This document shows, piece by piece, positions 1-8,814 of a DNA stretch of 64,000 nucleotides. The DNA lies in contig CALUPU010000002.1 in the NCBI GenBank assembly GCA_944322725.1, positions 62,001-126,000 of the forward strand, given 5' to 3'. Every line of letters begins with the position of its first letter. The stretch's first letter is position 1. The position numbers and the translations under genes were made by a program. Source of the DNA: Candidatus Gastranaerophilales bacterium (lineage in GTDB: Bacteria; Cyanobacteriota; Vampirovibrionia; Gastranaerophilales; Gastranaerophilaceae). The notes under the pieces are model-generated. The model ran no database searches. It worked only from the letters and a program-made list of their open reading frames with translations, and was not told where the DNA came from.

Positions 1-26
1 AAATGTAGAACACGGAGAAAATAACA

Positions 27-2033
27 ATGCTCAAAAAGATTTTTATAGGCTTTACTATGTTGTTAATCTTAACAGCAGGTATATTAACTTTTTTCAGAGA
101 AGAGATATTTGTATCAACGGTAAGAGTATGGCTAAACGATTCATCAAATACTTCATGTGAATTTCTTGTCAAAAAAGACAATAACCAAAAGAAAATTGTT
201 AAATCAGAACTTGAAAACAAGATAAAAGCAAAAGTAGGTTCTAAAGTAACTATCAATATTATATCTGACAAACCGGGAGATATAAAACGGTTACAAAACG
301 GATATTTGCGCTTTAATTATAACGAATCACAAAATTATGCTACAATAAAACAACACGGCAAATTAACTCATATAGAATATAAACAGAAGGTGCCTCCTAC
401 ATCAGAATATTTGAATGTAATATTCGAACACCCATGGATGTTTTTTAGTGTTTTATCACTAATTATAATATTCTTAAATGCTTGTTTTTATCTTTTTTTA
501 AAAACTGCAATCAATATTTATAAAAAAGAGGGATTAAACGATAATTTTAAAATATTTCTGCTAAAATCAGTATTTGTTTTTGGCATATTCTTATTTATTT
601 ACCAGCAGGCAATTTCAACTTACTGGTGGCTTGACACTTCTTTCAACACCCTCATTGCTAAAAATATAGCATTTGGTTACGGATATAACTACACAGTCAA
701 TGGAGAAACGATTAAATTTCCTGCTGTTATCACAACTGGCTTTCCGTTTATGTTTTTTGTAGCTGCTTTCATAAAAATTTTTTCTAATACCGCATGGATT
801 CCAAAATTTGCATGTTCTGTTGTGAATTTGCTGCTTCTTGGAGTTACGATATATCTGCCAAAGTATTTTAAAAGCATAACAAAACTACAACTATGGGGCT
901 GGAGATGTCTATTTCTATATTTTGTCATATACTCCATAAATTATGGAATGAAAGATCTTTCTTGCTCATCATCTCTTATGGGAGAAATGCCGGCTATTTA
1001 TTTTATTTTAATATCTGTATTTATACTCTATATTGCACAAAATAAAAAATATTTATATTTCTTATCGGGACTTATTGCATCTTTAGCATATTGTACAAAA
1101 GTACTTTCTCTTCTCTCAATAGCACCCGTATTGCTTATATTTATACTTTATAAAGTATTTAAAAAAGAAGAAATAAAAACATTAATCATAAATATATTAA
1201 TTTTTATGGTCGGCTTTCTTACACCAATAATACTGTTTGAAATATATAAACTAGCATCACTTAACAGCTGGACACAATACCTTCAATTAAAATCTGATGA
1301 AGCAGATTTCTTTTTTAACAAAGGCGGATCAGGACTTAATTCTCTTAGTAATAATTTTAGTCTTAAACTATCGGCATTACTTGTACAAACAGGCTTGCTA
1401 AGATTTTTATTGATTATTCTCATACCTGTATATGCAGCTTATCAATTTATTGCAAAAAATAAAACCAACACAAAATGCACATCTCTCATAACAGCTTTAT
1501 TCTTCTCTTCATGGTGCAATTTGATGTGGTGGCTCTTTTTGAATGATAAAACGTGGTTAAGACATTACCTGATCGGTTTTGCTTTATTCATAACAGCCAT
1601 AAGTTTATTTCTTTTTATTGTAAATAAAAAGAATAAGATAGTAATTACTATCTTAACCGTACTATTCTTAACAATGCCGGAAAACAATATTGCTGATTTA
1701 AAAATAACAAAAATGTCAAAATATCTAAAAGCAGCCATTACAGAGAATACAGACATGATGGAAGCGGCAAAATTTATCGAACAAAATCCGCAAAATAAGT
1801 ATTTTGGAATACATAGTGCAGAAATATTTGAAATGCAATACATTGCAAAAGATACAAGTAATATTTTTGTCATAAATGGTTCACAACTTTCACAACTTTT
1901 TAACAAAAATGTAAAAAATAAAGTATGGATAACAAATAACAATTTAATTGAAAAAGAAATCTACCCTTTATTAAAATACAAAGATAACATAATCTTTCAT
2001 AATGATACTTATATATTTTATGACTGTGACTAA
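27..2033 (+). CDS. Multi-spanning membrane protein, GT-C-like
   Basis: 668 residues with one N-terminal membrane segment (about 5-21), a soluble part to about residue 135, then many hydrophobic helices to about 560 and a soluble tail. The loop containing YWWLDTSFNTLIAKNIAFGYGY (about residues 199-220), with an acidic residue followed by a tail of alternating aromatics and glycines, resembles the first loop of GT-C (ArnT/PMT-type) lipid-linked sugar transferases. That resemblance is inference; no family was confirmed. The ATG follows a GGAG sequence at 15-18. A strong hairpin terminator follows the stop. Confidence 0.6.
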   Translation: MLKKIFIGFTMLLILTAGILTFFREEIFVSTVRVWLNDSSNTSCEFLVKKDNNQKKIVKSELENKIKAKVGSKVTINIISDKPGDIKRLQNGYLRFNYNESQNYATIKQHGKLTHIEYKQKVPPTSEYLNVIFEHPWMFFSVLSLIIIFLNACFYLFLKTAINIYKKEGLNDNFKIFLLKSVFVFGIFLFIYQQAISTYWWLDTSFNTLIAKNIAFGYGYNYTVNGETIKFPAVITTGFPFMFFVAAFIKIFSNTAWIPKFACSVVNLLLLGVTIYLPKYFKSITKLQLWGWRCLFLYFVIYSINYGMKDLSCSSSLMGEMPAIYFILISVFILYIAQNKKYLYFLSGLIASLAYCTKVLSLLSIAPVLLIFILYKVFKKEEIKTLIINILIFMVGFLTPIILFEIYKLASLNSWTQYLQLKSDEADFFFNKGGSGLNSLSNNFSLKLSALLVQTGLLRFLLIILIPVYAAYQFIAKNKTNTKCTSLITALFFSSWCNLMWWLFLNDKTWLRHYLIGFALFITAISLFLFIVNKKNKIVITILTVLFLTMPENNIADLKITKMSKYLKAAITENTDMMEAAKFIEQNPQNKYFGIHSAEIFEMQYIAKDTSNIFVINGSQLSQLFNKNVKNKVWITNNNLIEKEIYPLLKYKDNIIFHNDTYIFYDCD

Positions 2034-2034
2034 T

Positions 2035-2065
2035 AAAAAAGAGGTCTTTTTAAGACCTCTTTTTT
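2035..2065. terminator. Bidirectional hairpin terminator
   Basis: A 14-bp perfect stem (2035-2048 and 2052-2065) with a 3-base loop. It has A-runs on the left and T-runs on the right, so it can end transcripts from both the gene ending at 2033 and the converging gene ending at 2085. Confidence 0.85.
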
Positions 2066-2084
2066 ATAAAATTATGAAATCTTG

Positions 2085-2456
2085 TTATTTGGAGGCTTTG
2101 CTGCGTCCTGCTGACATTGCCGCATCTATGCCTGTGAAAATAAGTCCGCAAAGAACAAACATGCCACCCAGTACAGCCGCACGCGGTCCCATTTCTTTTA
2201 AAGAAAGAAGAGGTTTATTTTTTCTGGCTAATCTGTACAGGTTGATTCCGCCATCCCAGATACCGCTAAAAACTGCACCTGCAGCAAATTGTGTAGCAAG
2301 ATAACCGGCTATAGTAGCTAATTTAGAACGCTTGTTCGGCTTTTTCATTTCCTGCGGTTTGTAATCTATAATTTCTGCCGGTGCCTGATGTCCGAAAGAC
2401 TGTTGTCTTGCCGTCTGATAATTATTTGCCTTAACTGAATTTACTGCTTGAATCAT
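2085..2456 (-). CDS. Small orphan membrane protein with SFGH motif
   Basis: 123 residues, not recognised. A polar N-terminus carries QQSFGHQAP (about residues 18-26), followed by a basic stretch and two hydrophobic segments (about 47-67 and 93-112), suggesting an inner-membrane protein. A strong AAGGAG ribosome binding site lies 7 bases before the ATG. The N-terminal Ser-Phe-x-x motif recalls the orphan genes at 27.7-31.1 and 46.3-47.9 kb. Function unknown. Confidence 0.7.
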   Translation of the reverse strand: MIQAVNSVKANNYQTARQQSFGHQAPAEIIDYKPQEMKKPNKRSKLATIAGYLATQFAAGAVFSGIWDGGINLYRLARKNKPLLSLKEMGPRAAVLGGMFVLCGLIFTGIDAAMSAGRSKASK

Positions 2457-2535
2457 AATTTGCTCCTTATTTTCTATAAGTATAAAGCCTCAAAAGCAGA
2501 TTTTTTGCTATTTTTAAGAAAAACTGTAACATAAG

Positions 2536-2565
2536 TTCACTATTATGATAGAATGACATAGTGAC
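2536..2565. promoter_or_regulatory. Inverted repeat upstream of membrane gene
   Basis: TCACTAT (2537-2543) and ATAGTGA (2558-2564) form a 7-bp inverted repeat with a 14-base spacer containing TATGAT/TAGAAT -10-like sequences. It lies just before the gene at 2583, so it could be an operator over its promoter. Position-based inference only. Confidence 0.3.
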
Positions 2566-2582
2566 AATATCAGGGAAAACTC

Positions 2583-3050
2583 ATGGACGAAAAACATTTA
2601 ATACTGGAACAGTACAGAATCTATAACGAAATGAAAGAGAGTTTTATTAACCGCTCTTTTATGATTAACAGATTTTTTATGATAATTTCGGCAGTATTTT
2701 TGTTCAGTCTTATCTTCACAAAAATGCTCGCAGCGAATCAGTTTTTTCTGCTTCTGGGGCTGGAAATTTTCGGTATGGCTTCGTGTATAATGTGGATATC
2801 AAATCAGGATGCGTATTCCACAATAATCAAAATAAAATACAATTCCGTAATAGAAAAGCTCGAAGACGACCTGCCAAAAGCACCTAACAAAGACGAATAT
2901 AAAGAACTGACAGACAGACGTTCCAATAAGAGAATAATTCTTGTAAAAGACATTCAAAAATGGTTTGCAATCCTTTTGATGTTTGTATTTTTGGGCAACA
3001 CACTTATTGATGTAGTTAATCTGATTTTGTCTGCATTTGTAAATAATTAA
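2583..3050 (+). CDS. Small membrane protein, RipA/SLATT-like
   Basis: 155 residues. The N-terminus (LILEQYRIYNEMKESFINRSF) precedes two close hydrophobic helices (about 29-46 and 50-70). A charged cytoplasmic-looking stretch and a last helix (about 124-150) follow. The EQYrlYxEM opening resembles RipA-like or SLATT-type small membrane proteins, but this is pattern recall and not a confirmed assignment. It is a single gene between a possible operator and glutaredoxin. Confidence 0.6.
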   Translation: MDEKHLILEQYRIYNEMKESFINRSFMINRFFMIISAVFLFSLIFTKMLAANQFFLLLGLEIFGMASCIMWISNQDAYSTIIKIKYNSVIEKLEDDLPKAPNKDEYKELTDRRSNKRIILVKDIQKWFAILLMFVFLGNTLIDVVNLILSAFVNN

Positions 3051-3096
3051 CCTTTCCGGCAATGCTTTTTTTAAAATTCGTGTTCATAATACGGTT

Positions 3097-3369
3097 ATGA
3101 CTACGAATGAAATTGAAATTTATACATTACCAACATGCCCTTTCTGCCAGAAGGCAAAAGAAAAACTCAAAGACAATTATCTTGATTATACGGAATACGA
3201 TATCTCGCATAATGAAGAAGAATTGCGCCATAAACTTGCCGAACTTTTTGAAATTCCGTCAGGACGTGCTACAGTTCCACAAATAACCATCAACGGAAAG
3301 TACATAGGCGGCTACTCTGAATTGAAAGAATTAATCAACGACGGCAAACTTAATCAATACTTAAATTAA
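3097..3369 (+). CDS. grxC: Glutaredoxin
   Basis: 90 residues, the full length of a classical glutaredoxin. It has the active site CPFC (Cys14-Cys17) after the first beta strand, the conserved TVPQI cis-Pro segment (about 59-63) and the GGYSEL glutathione-binding turn (about 71-76). It would reduce disulfides and mixed disulfides in the cytoplasm using glutathione, which fits the gshA/gshB pair at 43.4-45.8 kb. No clear ribosome binding site is visible before the ATG, and no other in-frame start lies nearby. Confidence 0.93.
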   Translation: MTTNEIEIYTLPTCPFCQKAKEKLKDNYLDYTEYDISHNEEELRHKLAELFEIPSGRATVPQITINGKYIGGYSELKELINDGKLNQYLN

Positions 3370-3405
3370 CATTTGCTTTTCAAGGTAGTTTTTCACCTTT
3401 GTCTA

Positions 3406-3435
3406 TTATATAATTCCTTTACGAGAATTATATAA
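3406..3435 (+). promoter_or_regulatory. Inverted repeat overlapping trpS -10 region
   Basis: A perfect 11-bp inverted repeat (3406-3416 and 3425-3435, loop 3417-3424) contains TATAAT at 3409-3414 and ends against the AGGG ribosome binding site of trpS. It could be an operator or a 5' leader hairpin. A convincing -35 box is not visible. Confidence 0.4.
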
Positions 3436-3445
3436 GGGTACAGGT

Positions 3446-4471
3446 ATGGCTGAAAATACAGAAAAGAAACGAATAGTTACAGGTATGAGACCTACGGGTA
3501 AACTCCATCTTGGACATTATCTCGGGGTTTTGAAAAACATGGTCAAACTCCAGAACGAATACGAATGTTTCTTTTTTGTTGCTGACTGGCACGCTCTTAC
3601 TACAAAATTCGACTGTACGGAAAACCTTATTGAAGACACAAAAAATGTTGTCCTTGACTGGCTTGCTGCAGGTATTGACCCTGAAAAAGCACACATATAT
3701 ATTCAGTCACATCTTCCGCAAACAGCAGAACTGCATATTTATCTCAGCATGATTACCCCGCAAAACTGGGTGGAAAGAGACCCTACCCTGAAAGACCTTG
3801 TAAAAATGCTAAAAACAGGCGAAGGCGACTCAAAACCAAATGTTTCTTACGGATTTTTGGGCTATCCTGTTTTGATGTCCGCTGATATCCTGACTTTTAA
3901 TGTGGATTTTGTACCCGTGGGAATCGACCAGGTTGCGCACATTGAGATTACCCGTGACATTGCACGACGTTTTAACAATATTTATAAAACAGAACTCTTC
4001 AAAGAAGCAAAGCCCATCCTTACCAATATCCCTATGCTTAAAGGTGTTGACGGTCAAAAAATGGGTAAATCCTTCCATAACGATATAAAGATTTCAGATG
4101 ACGAAGAAACGACCGCAAAAACAATCATGAAAGCAATAACAGACAGAAGCCGCGCCAGAAAAGACGACCCCGGTCATCCCGACAAATGCGAAGTTGCTTT
4201 TGAATACTGGAAAGCTTTTGCAACAGAAGAAAAAGTTAAACAGGTAGAATCGGAATGTATCGCGGGCAAACGCGGATGTGCAGACTGCAAACGCGAACTC
4301 GGATGTTTAATAAACGAACAGCTAAGAGAAATCAGAGAACGCAGAAAATACTACGAACAACACCCTGAAATTGTTGAAGCAATCATCAAAAAAGGCGATG
4401 AAAAAGCAAGAGAAGAAGCTGAAAAAGTCCTGAAACAAATCCGAAAAGCAGTCGGAATGTATCAGGCATAA
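3446..4471 (+). CDS. trpS: Tryptophan--tRNA ligase
   Basis: 341 residues, normal size for bacterial TrpS, a class I synthetase that charges tRNA-Trp. The HIGH-type signature is PTGKLHLGHYLG (about residues 16-27) and the KMSKS loop appears as QKMGKS (about 204-209). The FFVADWHALTT and VGIDQVAHIEITRDIARRFN blocks are typical of the family. A Cys-rich turn GCADCKRELGC lies near the C-terminus, as in several bacterial TrpS proteins. The start is set by AGGG about 7 bases upstream of the ATG. Confidence 0.96.
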   Translation: MAENTEKKRIVTGMRPTGKLHLGHYLGVLKNMVKLQNEYECFFFVADWHALTTKFDCTENLIEDTKNVVLDWLAAGIDPEKAHIYIQSHLPQTAELHIYLSMITPQNWVERDPTLKDLVKMLKTGEGDSKPNVSYGFLGYPVLMSADILTFNVDFVPVGIDQVAHIEITRDIARRFNNIYKTELFKEAKPILTNIPMLKGVDGQKMGKSFHNDIKISDDEETTAKTIMKAITDRSRARKDDPGHPDKCEVAFEYWKAFATEEKVKQVESECIAGKRGCADCKRELGCLINEQLREIRERRKYYEQHPEIVEAIIKKGDEKAREEAEKVLKQIRKAVGMYQA

Positions 4472-4483
4472 AAATTGTCCGAG

Positions 4484-4526
4484 CAAAATTCGTGATAAGG
4501 AGTGATAACGACGTGAACGAATTTTG
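4484..4526 (+). promoter_or_regulatory. Hairpin with ribosome binding site in loop
   Basis: CAAAATTCGT (4484-4493) and ACGAATTTTG (4517-4526) form a 10-bp perfect stem. The loop holds AAGGAG (4497-4502) and a GTG (4513-4515). This geometry could control translation of the short ORF that begins at 4513. Confidence 0.4.
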
Positions 4527-4584
4527 GGAGTGGCTTATTGAAAAGGTGAGTCAATGGCGGCTCGAAAGCTCGAGGCGACAGTGA
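4513..4584 (+). CDS. Possible 23-residue Trp-rich leader peptide
   Basis: GTG ORF of 23 codons starting MNEFWEWLIEKVSQW and ending in a basic tail (RLESSRRQ). It contains three Trp codons (4525, 4531, 4555), and AAGGAG sits 10 bases before the GTG. It lies between trpS and coaBC in an otherwise gene-free 170-base gap. The Trp content, the ribosome binding site and the hairpin are seen directly; expression and any leader role are inference. It could also be chance. Confidence 0.35.
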   Translation: MNEFWEWLIEKVSQWRLESSRRQ

Positions 4585-4641
4585 CGACACTAGATTAGTT
4601 ACTCAAGAGCACAGTGAAACAAATTTGACAGGAGCACAAAA

Positions 4642-5850
4642 ATGCCGCTAACAGGCAAAAACATACTAATAGGAATAACCGGCGGTATCGCAGCATACAA
4701 AATCTGCGAACTTATCCGTATGTTCAAAAGAGCAAACGCAAATGTCAAAACCGTTGTTACAAGAAATGCTCTGGAATTTGTTACACCGCTTACACTGGAA
4801 ACACTTTCTCAGGAGCCTGTTTATTATAAACAATTCGAAACAGAAGAAAGAAAACCCGAACACATTGCACTGTGCAGCTGGGCAGACGTGTTTTTGATTG
4901 CACCCGCAAGCGCAAACACAATAGGAAAAATCGCAAACGGGCTGTGTGACAACCTTTTGACCTCACTAGCCTGCGCTTTTCAAAAACAAATTATTTTTGC
5001 TCCCGCAATGAACACCGGAATGTGGAATAACAAAGCAGTGCAAAAAAACATCGAAACCTTGAAATCCTACGGTGCAAAATTTGTTGAACCCGAATCAGGA
5101 TACCTTGCCTGCGGAACGGAAGGTCAGGGCAGACTTGCTGATTTGAACTCTATTTATTCTGCTGTTGAAGAATTATTGCAGGAAAACAACAAATTTTTAA
5201 AAGGCAAAAAAATCGTCATAACAGCAGGCGGAACAAAAGAAAACTTTGACCCCGTAAGATACATCGGAAACTACAGTTCCGGCAAAATGGGCGCGGCTCT
5301 TGCTCAAAAAGCCTGCGAAGCCGGCGCTGATGTTACACTTATCACGAGCGCTTCCCTTACAAGGAAGATGTCGTTTAATACAATCTGTGTAAACTCCGCA
5401 AAAGAAATGTTTGAGGCTGTACAGGAAGAATTTTATAACAAAAATGCGGATATACTTATTATGACAGCAGCTGTTGCCGATTACAGACCTGAAAACTGCG
5501 CTGACCTGAAAATAAAAAAAGAAAACACTGACGAATTGACAATTAAACTCGTTAAAAACCCTGATATATTAAGCGAAATGTGCAAAATTAAAAAGCCGAA
5601 CCAGCAAATTATAGGTTTCTGCGCAGAAAGCAACGACCTTATTAAAAATGCAAAAACAAAAATCCGTAAAAAGGGCTGCGACTGGCTTGTAGCAAATGAC
5701 ATTTCCAGAAAAGATACGGGATTTTCAAGCGACTACAACGAGGTTTTTGTGCTGGACAAAAACCTGAACATAACAAAAATAGAAAAAGACACAAAAGAAA
5801 ATATAGCGTCAAAAATACTGGAGTCGATATGGCAAAAACAAGCGAAATAA
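4642..5850 (+). CDS. coaBC: Bifunctional CoaBC (Dfp), coenzyme A synthesis
   Basis: 402 residues, full length. The N-terminal flavoprotein half (phosphopantothenoylcysteine decarboxylase) shows GITGGIAAYK, the catalytic His (about His74), PASANTIGKIANGLCDNLLTS, PAMNTGMW and the Cys lid GYLACGTEGQGRL. The C-terminal half (4'-phosphopantothenoylcysteine synthetase) begins near residue 185 with ITAGGTKENFDPVRYIGNYSSGKMG. Together they turn 4'-phosphopantothenate plus Cys into 4'-phosphopantetheine. CAGGAG precedes the ATG. The 3' end overlaps the next gene by 22 bases, implying co-translation. Confidence 0.95.
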   Translation: MPLTGKNILIGITGGIAAYKICELIRMFKRANANVKTVVTRNALEFVTPLTLETLSQEPVYYKQFETEERKPEHIALCSWADVFLIAPASANTIGKIANGLCDNLLTSLACAFQKQIIFAPAMNTGMWNNKAVQKNIETLKSYGAKFVEPESGYLACGTEGQGRLADLNSIYSAVEELLQENNKFLKGKKIVITAGGTKENFDPVRYIGNYSSGKMGAALAQKACEAGADVTLITSASLTRKMSFNTICVNSAKEMFEAVQEEFYNKNADILIMTAAVADYRPENCADLKIKKENTDELTIKLVKNPDILSEMCKIKKPNQQIIGFCAESNDLIKNAKTKIRKKGCDWLVANDISRKDTGFSSDYNEVFVLDKNLNITKIEKDTKENIASKILESIWQKQAK

Positions 5851-6572
5851 TAAGGATTCTTGAAAAATATGCCCCTCCCGAACTTGCCGAAGAATGGGAT
5901 AACTCGGGCTGGCAGGTGTTCTACGGCAATGACAATACCTCCAAGGTTCTTATTTGCCTTTCTGTTACGGATGAGGTAGTTAATCAGGCTGTAGAACTCG
6001 GGTGTAATCTTATTGTTTCGCACCATCCCGTGATTTTTCGCCCCCTAAAAGTCATAAAAGACATCAAATTAATAAAAGCAATTCAGCGTGGAATCCAGAT
6101 TTATTCGCTGCACACAAACTGCGACAAAACAAACAACGGCACAAGCGACATAATTGCAAAAAAACTAAACCTTAAAAAAACAGCAAAACTCAATGACTTT
6201 GTAAGAGTAGGTCTTGCACCGTACAAGATGACTCTTGATGAACTTGTTTCGTACACAAAGCTTTCGTTTAATACGGAGAGAATTAAACTTACAAACAATT
6301 CTCACAAATCAGTTATAAAAACAATTGCGGTATGCGCAGGTTCAGGAGCAGAGTTCATCGAGGATGTTGAAAGATACAATATTGACGCATTCATAACATC
6401 GGAAGTAAAATATCATGATGCTATAGATTCACGACACTGCGCAATTCTCGATATAGGTCATTTTGAATCGGAAAAGCCATTTGTCGAAGAAATAAAAAAT
6501 CTTCTGGAAAGCAGTAAACACAGAATAGAGGTTGTTGTTGCAAAAGAAAAAGCACCATGGTCTTATGTTTAA
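5829..6572 (+). CDS. Nif3-like dinuclear metal centre protein
   Basis: 247 residues, YbgI/Nif3 family length. It has EEWDNSGWQV near the N-terminus, metal ligands in IVSHHPVIF (about 63-71), LHTNCDK (about 95-101) and GHFESE near the end. The family forms toroidal hexamers with a two-metal site; GTP cyclohydrolase-like or hydrolase roles have been proposed but none is settled. It overlaps coaBC by 22 bases and the next gene by 8, so the three genes are probably one transcript. Confidence 0.88.
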   Translation: MAKTSEIIRILEKYAPPELAEEWDNSGWQVFYGNDNTSKVLICLSVTDEVVNQAVELGCNLIVSHHPVIFRPLKVIKDIKLIKAIQRGIQIYSLHTNCDKTNNGTSDIIAKKLNLKKTAKLNDFVRVGLAPYKMTLDELVSYTKLSFNTERIKLTNNSHKSVIKTIAVCAGSGAEFIEDVERYNIDAFITSEVKYHDAIDSRHCAILDIGHFESEKPFVEEIKNLLESSKHRIEVVVAKEKAPWSYV

Positions 6573-7143
6573 AATTTCTTGCAGGCTGCTTGCAGTAATT
6601 GCACTTATTGTTATAAATTTTTTTGCACAGAGTGCAAATGCTTACCAGACTGCACTAATCACCTACCCTGACTATAACAAAAACTGGAAACAAATATACT
6701 TTGGCAAACAGGATCAGGAAGTCATCTCACAGTGGATACCTTCGTACGAATATATCAACAACTGGTCTGAATCTGTTGTTTTTCACTCCTATAACTGGGC
6801 TAAGGGTAACAACTGCTACAAATTTATGGCAAACCTTCTTGCAAGTATGGCATCTCGCAACAAAACAATGAGAAGTCAGATAATAAAAGACCGTCCAGAA
6901 GACTCCGTTGCAATGTGGTGTGCGGAAAAAACCTCCTCCATGCCCGCACAATGCGAGATTCTGCGGGTAACCTCCGCATACGAGGGCATTGTCTCGATTC
7001 ACTATATCAACAAAAATCCCAAAGCCTTTATGCAGTATCAAAAAGACACATGGCTGCCTATAATAAGAAATGTCAGGATTTATTACAGCTATTTCAGATG
7101 GGACAGGGTTACGGGCAAAGAAACCTCTGTTCAATTGCAGTAA
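6565..7143 (+). CDS. Secreted protein of unknown function
   Basis: 192 residues from the ATG at 6565. This start is preferred over the longer frame from 6532 because it begins directly with a classical signal peptide, MFKISCRLLAVIALIVINFF, with predicted cleavage after AQSANA (about residue 26). The mature part is rich in Trp and Tyr and has three or four Cys, suggesting a compact periplasmic or exported domain. It overlaps the end of the Nif3-like gene. No family recognised. Confidence 0.75.
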   Translation: MFKISCRLLAVIALIVINFFAQSANAYQTALITYPDYNKNWKQIYFGKQDQEVISQWIPSYEYINNWSESVVFHSYNWAKGNNCYKFMANLLASMASRNKTMRSQIIKDRPEDSVAMWCAEKTSSMPAQCEILRVTSAYEGIVSIHYINKNPKAFMQYQKDTWLPIIRNVRIYYSYFRWDRVTGKETSVQLQ

Positions 7144-7199
7144 TAAAATCACCTTTTCAAAGGTATTACAAATCTCAAAATCTTTGATACAATTGTTCC

Positions 7200-8027
7200 A
7201 TGGATTATTCTAAGGCATTATCTATATTAAAACAGAGCGCAACATATAACCTTGCCAAACTTCTGCTTGAACAGGGGCAGGAGTTTTTTGAAACTCTCGG
7301 TGAAATGGGAATCCGCACCTGCCAGGTTATAAGAATAATTATCAAACAAATTTTCACGGCACAAATAAATTGGAAACTTCTGATTGACCAGTGTTCAAGG
7401 TTTGCCGTTGACTCTTTGCCTATTACATTGACTATTGTCGGTATGGTTTCCGTAATTATCTCAATGCAGGTTGCACCGGAGATGGTAAAACAGGGCGGAG
7501 AAAAATTTGTCGGCATGCTTATGGGTGTGGTTACAACACGTGAGATGGGCGAAATTATGTCGGGATTCGCTATAATATCAATGATAGGCTCCGCTTATGC
7601 TTCTGAAATCGCCACTATGAGGGTAACAGAACAGATTGACGCGCTCAAGGTTTTGAAGGTAAATCCTGTTGAATATCTTTTCGTACCGAGAGTGCTTGCA
7701 GGCTTTATCATGATGCCTTTTGTAGTGATTCTAGCTTCTACATTCGGGCTTATCTGCGGAGGTATTGCAGCATATTTGAGCGCACACGTGAGCAGGTTGA
7801 ATTACATAAGTTCTCTGTGGCAGGGATTGTTCTTAAAAGACATCTTTGTCGGACTGGGAAAATCCGCCTGTTTCGGCGCAGCAATAGCGCTTATAAGCTG
7901 CACCTGCGGTTATCTTGCATACGGCGGTGCAAAAGGCGTCGGTATATCAACTACAAAAGCAGTAGTATGGTCGTTTGTGGCAATATGCATAATTGACTAT
8001 ATTTTTGCAACAATATTTTTCTTTTAA
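7200..8027 (+). CDS. mlaE: MlaE-type lipid ABC transporter permease
   Basis: 275 residues, matching MlaE/YrbE permeases. After an amphipathic N-terminus it has several transmembrane helices and the family signature segment REMGEIMSGFAIISMIGSAYASEIATMRVTEQIDAL (about 118-153), followed by the LKVNPVEYLFVPRVLAG motif. With the ATPase and MCE protein downstream it should form an envelope lipid transporter between the inner and outer membrane. No strong ribosome binding site precedes the ATG. Confidence 0.92.
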   Translation: MDYSKALSILKQSATYNLAKLLLEQGQEFFETLGEMGIRTCQVIRIIIKQIFTAQINWKLLIDQCSRFAVDSLPITLTIVGMVSVIISMQVAPEMVKQGGEKFVGMLMGVVTTREMGEIMSGFAIISMIGSAYASEIATMRVTEQIDALKVLKVNPVEYLFVPRVLAGFIMMPFVVILASTFGLICGGIAAYLSAHVSRLNYISSLWQGLFLKDIFVGLGKSACFGAAIALISCTCGYLAYGGAKGVGISTTKAVVWSFVAICIIDYIFATIFFF

Positions 8028-8063
8028 GCACAAGCCGCAAATAACCAAATAGGACACAAAACA

Positions 8064-8789
8064 ATGAGCATAGAAGTAAAAAACGTAACAAAATCATTCA
8101 GAGATAAAATTGTACTTGACGATGTCTCCTTCAAAGTTGATGATGGAGAGATTCTGGCAGTCGTAGGGCTAAGCGGCGCCGGAAAAAGTACTATCCTGAA
8201 ACTCATCTGCGGATTGTCCAAACCCGACAGCGGAGAGATAAAAGTGTCAGAAGGCGACATTGCAATGGTTTTTCAGTACTCTGCGCTTTTTGACTCATTG
8301 AATGTATTTGAAAATATAGCCTTTGCTCTGAAAGAAAGAAAAGAATTTAAACACAAATATACAGACGAACAACTTAAAGAAATCGTTGCACAAAAGTTGA
8401 AACTTGTAGGTCTTGAAGGCATAGAAGAAAAAATGCCCCACGAACTCTCAGGCGGTATGCAAAAACGTGTAAGCTTTGCCCGAGCCATTGTAACAGACCC
8501 CAGAACAATACTATATGATGAACCTACAGCGGGTCTTGACCCTGTCTCATCAACAATGATAGAAGACTATATCGTAAGATTGAGAGACGAATTTAACCCC
8601 GCTTCTGTCATCGTAACCCATCAATTATCCACCATTCAAAGGTGTGCGGATAAAGTAATCATGTTATATAATACAAAAATCGTATACTCCGGCACTCCCC
8701 ATGACATGATAAATAACGGAAACGAATATACAAAGCAATTCATAAGTGCAAGTATAAACGGTCCTATGAAAGTAGCCGGTACAGATTAA
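8064..8789 (+). CDS. mlaF: MlaF-type ABC transporter ATPase
   Basis: 241 residues. It has Walker A GLSGAGKST (about 35-43), Q-loop VFQYSALFDSLNVFENIAF, ABC signature LSGGMQKRVSFARAI (about 131-145), Walker B ILYDEPTAGLDP and the H-loop VTHQLST. The VFQYSALFDSL segment is typical of MlaF. It energises the MlaE permease. It lies 36 bases after mlaE and 25 bases before mlaD, so it is in the same operon. Confidence 0.94.
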   Translation: MSIEVKNVTKSFRDKIVLDDVSFKVDDGEILAVVGLSGAGKSTILKLICGLSKPDSGEIKVSEGDIAMVFQYSALFDSLNVFENIAFALKERKEFKHKYTDEQLKEIVAQKLKLVGLEGIEEKMPHELSGGMQKRVSFARAIVTDPRTILYDEPTAGLDPVSSTMIEDYIVRLRDEFNPASVIVTHQLSTIQRCADKVIMLYNTKIVYSGTPHDMINNGNEYTKQFISASINGPMKVAGTD

Positions 8790-8814
8790 CAACCAAGGAA
8801 TCGGAAGAATAAAA

